This document shows, piece by piece, positions 55,681-64,000 of a stretch of 64,000 bases of DNA (its first letter is position 1; each line of letters opens with the position of its first letter). Location of the stretch: NCBI GenBank assembly GCA_036250195.1, contig JAVHZZ010000003.1, forward strand, positions 328,562,194-328,626,193, in the 5' to 3' direction. The translations under genes were made by a program, and so were the position numbers. This DNA comes from Mixophyes australis (lineage: Eukaryota; Chordata; Amphibia; Anura; Limnodynastidae). The notes beneath the pieces were generated by a model. The model was not told where the DNA came from, did not search any database, and saw only the letters and a list, made by a program, of their open reading frames with translations.

Positions 55681-57985
55681 AGTGTTCTATCTTGCTCAGG
55701 GCACTAAATAAATAGTTATACTAATAATAGTTATGGCTCTGCCTCTAGGTCTGACTCAGGATCCCCTAAAACCATAGGACACTAGGGGAACCTATCATCT
55801 TCGATATGTCCCCATGGGGGGAAGAATTCTTCTTGGATAAACCTTCTACAATGGACTCACTGCAATGTCTATGCCAGCATATCACAGAGTTAACAACCCA
55901 GAGTTTTTGGCTTCAGTAATGCTGCTCATCACACTGTATCAATGTGCTTCATTTTCCAGCATCTACAAGCATACCTTTTATTTACACTGCTGTATAATGT
56001 GCAGTGATTCGCATCAAGATGCAAAAATAAGAGGACACTTAATTGAGCAATCTTTTCTAAGTAATGTATTAAGAAGAGTATCTGCTATGGTATTGTAAAA
56101 GTTTTATTTAAGCTGAAAATATACTATAACCTGCCGGCGCTGTTGAATATAACGATTTGAAGCCAGCACTGTATGAAAATAATTTCAGCTTTTATCTTAT
56201 ATTTTAAATTATTTTCATTCAAATATTTCTTTATTTAAAAACAGAACAATGGGATATTTTAAATCACATTTTTGACCTCTCTGCACCCAGATCTAGTTGC
56301 ATATTCAGACAGACTTCAGGGCATGTAACTCATCCATTAGTTGGCTGAAAAAAGCTGAAATTGCCTGTGAGTCATGCTATAATAAGGTGCAGCACAACAC
56401 AACTAGAAGGTTACTGCCATGTTTTAGGCGATTTAAAAATAATTCCACCTTCGGGGATATTGCTTCATTTGGGGATTAAGGATAGTCTTTAAAAGAAAAA
56501 AAAAACAAGTTATACACATTCATATTTTTTCCTATTTTAAATTTCAACTATTTCATGTTTTACACATACCAGCAGAGAATCCACTGCTTACTTGTTTTAT
56601 TCACTAGGTTTACATTTACTTACTTGTTTATGTGTATTCTAAATGAAATTATTTAGTACAATATGTGAAAACAAATACACAGTTCCTGGAAACAAAAGTA
56701 CTCTTTTGATCATTTATTGTGTTGTTTTCAACAAATACTAAACAAAAGCATAAAAGCAATGTATTAACATATTATTCTAGGGTGTAATATAATGCAGTGC
56801 TGTTGTTTTTGTGTGTATATTTTGTGCTTTTCCTAGTCTTGCATTTTTTACTCTTTCAAATAATGTAATTCTGAAGGGAAAAAGGAAAGATGGCAAAACA
56901 TTGCAAGAAAAAGCAGAAAACAAATGGTCAAATAAAAGAAAAAAAGAAAAATAGAAAAAAAAGTTAGGGAAAAACAAAGGGAAAGCTAAACTACGTAAGT
57001 GTCAAATTCTAAAACTGAATAACTATAAATACACAAATTAGTGGCTACAATGTAACATACTTATATGTAATATTTACAAGTGTTAATATGTATATATGAA
57101 CATAAGTCAAGATTTAAATGATAAGCGTCTGAACTATAAGACATAAATGTAAAACATTTTTCATCAACTCTCAGGCCTTATGGGCATTTGTACAATTATG
57201 ACTTGCTGTTAAAAGTTATTTTCTTGCTGCTACATTAAGAAAAAATAATGATACAAATATCTATAACAAACGGTGTTAAAAGTAAAAATCATGTCATCTA
57301 AGAGAAAAGTGTATTGCATTTGTACTTATGCTGCTGGTAATATTTTCCTGTTTTGCATTCAAACACATAAAACATACCATGTATGTGTAGCACTAAGTGC
57401 TATAAATTAAAGGGACTGTTTATTTTTTTTTTAAATTGTTCAATTAAAAGCATGCCTATTTTTATTATGAACCTTTTTTATGTTTTTATCCCTGCCAGAG
57501 TCAAACATACATTAGTGCTCACTTCTCATTGTACTCAAGGGCAGTTTGCTTAACAGAAAAATAGTAAGAATAAAACAGATGTGATAATAATAATAATACC
57601 ATTGCCAAGGAAATACCATTTGCTATAAGGAGATTCTGAGATTCACCAAAGGTAGTGGCTACAAGTAAGCAAATCTCCCTTTGTATGATTTGCCATATTT
57701 CACAGAATTGATTCTTAAATACTTTACTAATGATAATCTATTAATTATTATTAATCTATTATTATTAATTTATCAATAATATATAAAAATGTAATTTTAA
57801 AGAGGATTTCCACTATTTCCAATTAACAGCCAACATTAATTTCCCCCTGCTCAAAAAACACCCCAAAGATGAGTATCAGAGCTCTTCTCTAGTTGTAAAT
57901 ACTGGGGCCCTGCCCAATCCAACAAATGTTGAGATACCCAGGATAATGAACCCAACCAAAATAATGTAATATGAGGGAGGGTATA
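55681..57985. other. AT-rich DNA, no recognised gene
   Basis: The plus-strand frame 55865-56098 (77 codons, MSMPAYHRVNNPEFLASV start) shows no domain that I know. The 57180-57420 part is non-repetitive and AT-rich. No repeat is named. Confidence 0.4.
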
Positions 57986-58280
57986 TGTGACTGGATCACT
58001 GATAAATAACTTTTGGTATAAATTTATTTAAAGGAAATAGCGCAGGGCGTTTATTTATATAATTGCTCTTGCACTTATTTTTAATATTGTGTATATTGTG
58101 AGATAGGAAATCGTTATTTCTGAGACCAGGGTAGGAAATCATTTTTTTCTGTTTTAACCTTTCAAAAGCAAATACCTATTTCTGATGTATATATCTGATA
58201 CAATGAACCTTTGTTTAGAAAGTCTGCTGTGTATTGTGATGTGGGTAAATTACTTATTAGAAGTTTAAACCTGTCTTTGG

Positions 58281-58660
58281 CAGGGCCGTCTCTCCCATTG
58301 GGCACAATGGGCAGGTGCCCGGGGGCCCTGCAGCTCAAGGGGCCCGTCCAGGCAGCGCTGAAAAAAAAATCCTGCCCAAAAAAAAGAAAAAGAAAGTAAA
58401 TACTTACCTTGCGGTCAGCTGGCGATCCGGCTCCCTCCCTGGTCTCCTCCGTGCGGCGCTCGCAGTGCATGTCGGGCGTGACATCATCACGCCCGACATT
58501 CATTGCGGAACGCAGCACGGAGGAGTCTCCCGTGCGGAAACAGCATTCAGCAGGCAGCAGCAGTGACTGAAGAAAAGTGAAGAGGAGAATAAGCCGATTA
58601 AAAGGTAAGTAAATGGTTTTGGTTTTTTTTATCTAAAGGGACGCTGATGGCTGAAAGAAA

Positions 58661-58730
<70 letters not shown>

Positions 58731-58753
58731 CACTTTTTTTTTTACACACACAC

Positions 58754-58806
<53 letters not shown>

Positions 58807-58858
58807 GCCCCGGTGCACTGCTTTGCCCGGGGCCCGTAATGTTGTTAAGAGTGCCCTG
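58281..58858. mobile_element. hAT MITE, CAGGGCC family, copy 2, nested in the LTR
   Basis: The termini CAGGGCCGTC and GAGTGCCCTG lie between GTCTTTGG (58273-58280) and GTCTTTGG (58859-58866), a perfect 8-bp duplication of LTR sequence. It is inverted relative to copy 1 at 5807-6265. A long TA microsatellite (58661-58802) has grown inside, and a TTATC/AAGTG segment near 58560-58650 is not in copy 1. Confidence 0.94.
58661..58802. repeat. (TA)n microsatellite inside the hAT MITE
   Basis: Two TA runs separated by a short ACAC-containing stretch. A Tyr-Ile open frame over it is artefactual. Confidence 0.95.
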
Positions 58859-59129
58859 GTCTTTGGGAATGTGTATTCCGAACTGTCTGAAGAAAGGCCT
58901 ATATGTTAATTGGGTCTTTTGATGTGTGAGGTTTCACTTGGAGACAGGAAGGTTTAATTTAAAATGTGCTGCTTCAAGTCCTGTGTCTAAAACAAAGATG
59001 CAGGACATCACAGCGTTTCTAGAATTTCACAGATATGTGTAAATATTGTTAGTTTTGCAATTCATGTAAATCTATGTTTTGGTAAGCAGGGTACATCCTG
59101 ATTCTAAAAATAGCCTGTGTCCAAATCTG

Positions 59130-59137
59130 TATAAAAG
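59130..59137 (+). promoter_or_regulatory. LTR TATA box
   Basis: TATAAAAG lies about 85 bp before the polyadenylation signal, as expected for U3/R in an LTR. The equivalent in copy 1 is mutated (AAAAAGCAC type). Confidence 0.6.
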
Positions 59138-59214
59138 CACTGTCTTGTACACTGAAATGTATTCTTTCTGATTTCAAGACCTGAACGCTGGTATGTTCAA
59201 CCAGTGTTTGAGCA

Positions 59215-59220
59215 AATAAA
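59215..59220 (+). promoter_or_regulatory. LTR polyadenylation signal
   Basis: AATAAA in the R region, downstream of the TATA box, matches LTR organisation. Confidence 0.6.
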
Positions 59221-59482
59221 CATCTTGCTTCAAAGACCTGCTTGGAAACATCTTCAATATTGGTGTATTCCTGTGACCTGCAGATTAGACCCTAAAACTA
59301 ATCTGTCCTCCGGCTGTTATGAGGTTTGGACCCAAGCTTTCCAGTACCACCGCTCTGCCTGCTACCCATGCAGCCCTGGTCAGTGTGATAGGCCAGGGGG
59401 GATCCATCCACAGCAACCCTGATCCATAGTAAGAGGTCAGGAGTACCAGCCCAGGTACACCAACAACGAGGTATGTGTCACA

Positions 59483-61308
59483 GTATTAAAAACAATATAT
59501 AAACAAAAGTGGAAAATCCCAACAATGGTCTAAACAGATGTTTTTAATCAGAATTACTTGTTTTTTTCAATACTCAGTTACCTTTGATAGTCATTGTAGA
59601 ATATGCTGTAACAACAATTAATAATTAAATTTTACTTAAAAACTATTCTTTTATAGACAATTTTGTTCTTCATTCTGGAATGTTATTCAGCCATAACATA
59701 ACAATCCCATTCACCGGCTGAGAAATACTAAAATGTCTAGAAGCTCGAACTTTCCAGGAACATTTTCATCCCATATATACCATAAATGATATGAGCTAGT
59801 TTTTAGTAACTGGCAGATAAATTCTATCATTATCACTATTTAGTAAAATAATTTATAAGATTAAATACCTTGTTGTACATTTTCTATGCTGTCACCTTTA
59901 TATTGTAATTAGCAGATGACTGATTCTTTGTACAGGTTCTCCAATAAATGTATTTTCATTGATTAAAGACTCACTAGTTATTTGTTTATATGATAGCAAT
60001 GGTTCTTTGCGAAGAAACCTCATCACATTCTGATGTGTGTAGACCATATTTGTCCACTCTCACGGAAATTCCAGGAGACCCATGAATTCTGGTAGATCTC
60101 CCGGACTCCTGGGAGAGCAGGATTTCCTGCATCCCGCCCACTACCTAGTGAAGTGTGCGTAGTGGGAGCCACCATGACACAATTTGCAAATCCCTGCTCC
60201 CTCCATACTTGTACTTCATCTCCCCTCCTGTTAGGGAGTATGATGTAGACTGGAATGGAGTGAAGAATTCAACAGGGTATTTAACGGGTTTGTTTACTGA
60301 GTCTTCATCATTTGTTGCACTGTTCACTTACTTTACATATCCACACCTCACATGGCAGGAAAAAGTGCAGCAGGCACCCATTAATGTCTATTGCTGTCTA
60401 ACTCTTTGGTGTTAAAATGGTAGATTCGCAAATCCATGCTTGGTTCCTCTGGCTCAGCTTGGACAGCTCATGATCACATGTTTACATTGGTGCTAAGATT
60501 GAATGTAAATATGTTAAATAGGCACCAAACTAACCCAAATCAGGATTATGAGATCAAATGCTGATGCTACATGCTAATATCATAAGGTATGCAGTTTACA
60601 TGAGTGGTTACTGGTGAAGCAAATGTAGTTTTATTAAATAAGGTCCAAGTCCCAGACTAACCTAACTCACTATTATGACAGTATATGCTGATGTCATAAT
60701 GCATGCAGACTTGAATAATTTAGCTGCAGATGAAACAAATCTAGTTCCAGAATGAATAGTCCAAATCTAGGCTTCACTGAAGGTGTTTCAGAATGTTCCT
60801 GCCCATTGTGACTTAGAAGCTTCCAGAGTCTTCTAGATGTGGGTTATACATTTTCCAGAATAAATGCTCTGCAGACTTGAAGCAAGGCTCCAGTGAAGGT
60901 ATTTCAAAGCAAAGCATTTATGGTTGCGACTAATTTTTTATGTCAATATGGGTCATTTGCAAATCCATGCTTTGGTCTGTTCATTCATCATTGACAACTT
61001 ACAATGATGTGCTTGGATTGGTATCAGTACAGTGAACTTTTTTATGCACATTAATAAATGTGTATGGGGTCAATAATTTTGCTTGATTGGCCAAGATAAA
61101 ATGAAATGCCAGTCACAGACTTCAAAAGAAAGTTTGCATACTTGCTGAGCAATAACATTTGAACAACAAGTTCCACAGCCATGAGACTACTGTTGTTTAA
61201 TCATCGTGTTAAAGCACATATTGTTTTAGAAAAAAGATATTGTTGTGATATCATTCATTATGATGTGTGATGGAAGTCATTGCAAGGTTTTGTGATGTCT
61301 TTTGTTGT
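59483..61308. other. Unclassified sequence
   Basis: The segment 60055-60180 (CCCGGACTCCTGGGAGAGCA region) looks like a frog interspersed repeat. At 60422-60600 and 60650-61040 similar phrases recur (GCAAATCCATGCTTGGT and GCAAATCCATGCTTTGG; GCTGATG...ATGCAG), suggesting a diverged direct duplication of about 530 bp. No gene recognised. Confidence 0.45.
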
Positions 61309-63285
61309 AACATAGTAACATAGTTGGTGAGGTTGAAAAAAGACATCAGTCCATGAAGTTCAACCTATTTTGGATCTCCTGCGATCCCTCACTTACATTT
61401 GAAAATGATCCAGATTAAGCAACCGCCAATCTGTTTCAATCGGGAAAAATCCCTCCAGACCCAATATTGCAGTCCTATTTTTTCCCTATGTCCACTACTA
61501 TCCTTCATTTTAATTAACGGTCGTATCCCTGGATACCCTTTTCTGAAAACATTTGTCTAACCCTTTCTTAAACATATCTATAGAATCTGCCTTCACAACC
61601 TTCCCAGGTAGTGAATTCCATATCTTGACTCTCCTTACTGTAAAGAACCCCTTCCTTTGCTGGTTGTGAAACTTCCTCTTCTCTAACCTTAGGGGGTGAC
61701 CGTGTGTCCTATGTATAGTTCTTGGGGTAAAAAGTTCCCATGAAAGTTCTCTGTATAGACCCTCAATGTATTTGTACATAGTAATCATATCTCCTCTAGA
61801 CACCTCTTTTCTAAAGTTAACATGCCTAAACTGGCTAACCTTTCCTCATAACTTAATGACTCCGTACCCTTTATCAATTTTGTTGTCCTTCTCTGAACCC
61901 TTTCTAGTTTCAAAATATATTTTTTATAGAGTGGTGCATAGAACTGTACTGCATATTCAAGATGAGGTCTTACCAATGATTTATATAGTGGCAAAATTAC
62001 ACTATCTTGCCTTGCATCTATGCCCCTTTTTATGCATGACAATACTTTATTTGCCCTTGCAGCTGCTGCTTGACATTGAGCACTATTGCTTAATCTACTG
62101 TCTACAAGCACTCCCAAATCCTTTTCCATTATAGATTCCCCTCAATTAATCACATTTAATTTATAGATTGCATGCTTGTTTTTGATCCCTAAATGCATAA
62201 CCTTACCTTTATCTATGTTAAACCTCATATTCCATTTGGCCACCCAATCCTCCAGTTAATTGAAGTCCCTCTGTAGAGAAGATACATCTTGCTCTGATTT
62301 TATTACCTTACAGAGTTTAGTGTCATCTGCAAAAATGGAGACTTTACTCTCTATTAAACCATGACCAAGGTCATTAATAAATATATTAAAAAGGAGTAGC
62401 CCCAGCACGGAACCTTGATGTACTCCACTTAAATCTTTTGACCAATTATAAAATAGTCCATTTATCACAACTCTCTGTTCCCTATTCTCTAACCAGTTTT
62501 CGATCCAAGTACAAATGTTGTTTCCTAGACCCAGTTCCCTTATTTTGCAAACCAACCTCTTGTGTGGCACTGTATCAAAGGCCTTTGCAAAATCTAAGTA
62601 GACCACATCTACTGTGTAGCCCTGGTCTAATTTCCCTCTAACTTCCTAGTAGAAACAAATTAGATTAGTTTGACATGACCTATCTCTCACAAATCCATTC
62701 TGATTCCCACTAATAATCTTATTGCGCACCAAGTAATCCTGAATACTATCCCTTAATATACCTTCCAGTAGTTTCCTCACTATTGATGTCAGGCTTACAG
62801 GTTTATAATTCCCTGGTTGTGATCTTGCCCCCTTTTTAAACAACGGCACCACATCTGCTATTCGACAATCCCTTGGTACTGAGCCTGATGAGATTGAATC
62901 TATGAAAATTAAGAACAGCGGTCTAGCTATTTCTGAGTTTAGCCCCATATGAACCCTTGGGTGTATGCCATCTGGACCTGGAGCTTTATTTATCTTAATA
63001 TTCTTCAGTCGTCTTTGGACTTCTTCTTTTTCCTTTGTCAGCTAAGTATTAATGGTACGGTTTTATTTCCGTTTTTATGTATTATTTCACTCATTTGTTC
63101 CTCTTTAGTAAATACTGATGAAAAGAAAGTATTTAATACCTCTGCTTTTTCCTTAGTATCTTTAATCAATTCACCCATCTCACTTCTTAGGGGTACTATA
63201 TTATCTTTTTTAATCCTTTTGCCATTTATATACTTAAAAAACTTTTTGGGGTTTATCTTACTTTCTTTTGCAACTACTTATGTAA
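61309..63285 (-). mobile_element. CR1-clade LINE, 5'-truncated
   Basis: The minus-strand element runs from just upstream of the reverse transcriptase domain (about 63285) to the 3' end at about 61309, with a short ATGTTACTATGTTAC-type terminal repeat. The 3' UTR matches the fragment at 17166-17371. No flanking target duplication is evident, which is normal for CR1. It is the best-preserved LINE in the window. Confidence 0.9.
61510..63280 (-). pseudogene. CR1 ORF2 remnant (reverse transcriptase)
   Basis: Motifs in order from the 5' side: KAPGPDGIHPRV; PLFKKGARSQPGNYKPVSLT; YLDFAKAFDTVPHKRL with the first catalytic Asp; LSGVHQGSVLGLLLFNIFIN; FADDTKLCKVI, which holds the catalytic Asp pair; LEDWVAKWNMRFN; MEKDLGVLVDSRL; and C-terminal LERVQRRTTKLIKGTESLSY, then VKIWNSLPGKVV and FKKGLD. 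The catalytic residues are intact. The frame is broken by stops: after LICFY at about 62645, after QRDFN at about 62255, and by further stops/frameshifts near 62145 and 61790. It is therefore dead but relatively young. Confidence 0.92.
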
Positions 63286-63560
63286 TGTGTGATGTGATAT
63301 TGAATAAAAACTGCAATTCTGGTTATTAGTGAGGTTGTGTCATGCTTTGTTTTGTCATTAGTAGTGGTATTGTGAGATGGAATTTATGATCACACAGACC
63401 AGTTGTATACTGTCTGCTATTGGTCTGCACCAGATATGGGTCTATATATATATATACTTTTCACTACATATACCTTGGTACCACATAAGGCTCAACTTTA
63501 TATTCTTGTTGGAAGATAAGACAGAAAATTGTACTTTTAGCAACAGGCACCTCTCAGTAG
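63286..63560. other. No recognised feature
   Basis: AT-rich spacer beyond the CR1 5' truncation point. Confidence 0.5.
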
Positions 63561-63572
63561 TATTATTATTAA

Positions 63573-63600
<28 letters not shown>
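63561..63600. repeat. (ATT)n microsatellite
   Basis: Trinucleotide run next to a SINE tail fragment, the position where the (ATG)n tail of the family normally lies. Confidence 0.9.
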
Positions 63601-63603
<3 letters not shown>

Positions 63604-63662
63604 TTATATAGCACCAATCATATTATACAGATCTGTTTAGAGAATATGTAATCACTCACATT
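63601..63662 (-). mobile_element. tRNA-derived SINE, tail fragment
   Basis: TATTTATATAGCACCAATCA then TTATACAGATCTGTTTAGAGAA retains the family's tail-proximal block in complement. The rest is missing. It is short and diverged. Confidence 0.55.
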
Positions 63663-64000
63663 AGCTTTATAAACTTGGCACCAAATACAGCACTGTGTAT
63701 AAAATCTGTCACCTAATATATCCTTCAGCATACGGTGTCTTCTAGTGCTTGGAGCTAGCACTCAGATTTTGGACATATTTAGTAAAGACTTCTCATTTCT
63801 TAAGTGCCTCCACAACCTGTCCGTCTAGCTGTTTACTGAAAGAAGCTGTTACACATACACATGTAGTCAGCTCTGGTTCAGAGAGCAAATAGCAACACAG
63901 GTTCCATGAGGGACTGTGAAAAATTTGCAGGCCTGACGTGTAGCAGCAGAAACCGCTGATCATATTTTTTAATGCAGCAATTTGCATCCTCTTCAACTGC
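63663..64000. other. No recognised feature
   Basis: No gene or repeat recognised up to the window edge. Confidence 0.5.

Larger units (their letters stand above)
57986..59482 (+). mobile_element. Solo LTR, copy 2, interrupted by a hAT MITE
   Basis: Reads TGTGACTGG at the left to TGTCACA at the right, with GTATA (57981-57985) and GTATT (59483-59487) as a 5-bp target duplication with one mismatch. Without the hAT MITE the LTR is about 0.91 kb. It has a TATA box and polyadenylation signal in LTR order and spacing. No internal retroviral or Gypsy sequence lies beside it. It is homologous to the minus-strand copy at 45289-47409. The LTR-retrotransposon class cannot be told from the LTR alone. Confidence 0.75.

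Noticed and set aside
61766..63329. Plus-strand frames of 122 and 126 codons
   Set aside because: Antisense shadows of the CR1 reverse transcriptase.
1..64000. Bacterial-type operons, ribosome binding sites, phage or defence systems
   Set aside because: Coding density is nearly zero, introns and LINE/SINE/hAT families are present, and nothing resembles prokaryotic gene organisation.

Overview
This window looks like intergenic or intronic nuclear DNA from a large vertebrate genome, most likely a frog or toad (Anura). The base composition is AT-rich. The repeat classes are those expected of amphibian DNA: CR1- and L2-clade LINEs, a tRNA-derived SINE with a conserved tail, many 8-bp-TSD hAT MITEs, Helitrons, a PIF/Harbinger transposon with introns, and solo LTR-like sequences. 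I recognise no host protein-coding exon, rRNA or functional tRNA in the 64 kb. Every translatable stretch I can name belongs to a transposable element or to a simple repeat, and the species is not identifiable from sequence alone.

Layout. 0-8 kb: AT-rich DNA with one MITE, an L2 LINE remnant (3.7-5.4 kb) split by a palindromic MITE, and a hAT MITE (5.8-6.3 kb). 8-13 kb: a hAT MITE with a second MITE nested in it, a candidate conserved non-coding element near 9.4-9.9 kb, and a 1.6-kb hAT-like element carrying TA microsatellite, an inner palindromic MITE and an exon-like block. 14.7-15.9 kb: three head-to-tail non-autonomous Helitrons of about 400 bp each. 16.3-22.9 kb: a hAT MITE, a CR1 3' fragment, a locally duplicated L2-containing segment, and an L2 fragment interrupted by two related hAT elements (2234 and 1180 bp), each with a perfect 8-bp target-site duplication. 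23.7-24.5 kb: a 34-bp minisatellite.

25-36 kb: SINE copies, a ~330-bp higher-order tandem repeat (29.1-30.3 kb), a palindromic MITE, a hairpin followed by a degraded hammerhead-like core at 31.5 kb, a hAT element, then 3 kb of non-repetitive AT-rich DNA. 36-45 kb: two more SINEs, a MITE and a decayed PIF/Harbinger transposase gene in which the third catalytic residue is replaced. 45-50 kb: a solo LTR inserted in an ATT array and itself interrupted by a 1.07-kb insertion with inverted arms, then a second element with long inverted arms. 51-59.5 kb: SINEs, a nested pair of DNA transposon remnants, and a second solo LTR of the same family interrupted by a hAT MITE. 61.3-63.3 kb: a decayed CR1 LINE on the minus strand.

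Nothing here forms a working gene system. The interest lies in element-on-element history (at least seven dated nestings), the Helitron array, the inverted-arm elements with hammerhead-like cores, and a few non-repetitive stretches that could be regulatory.
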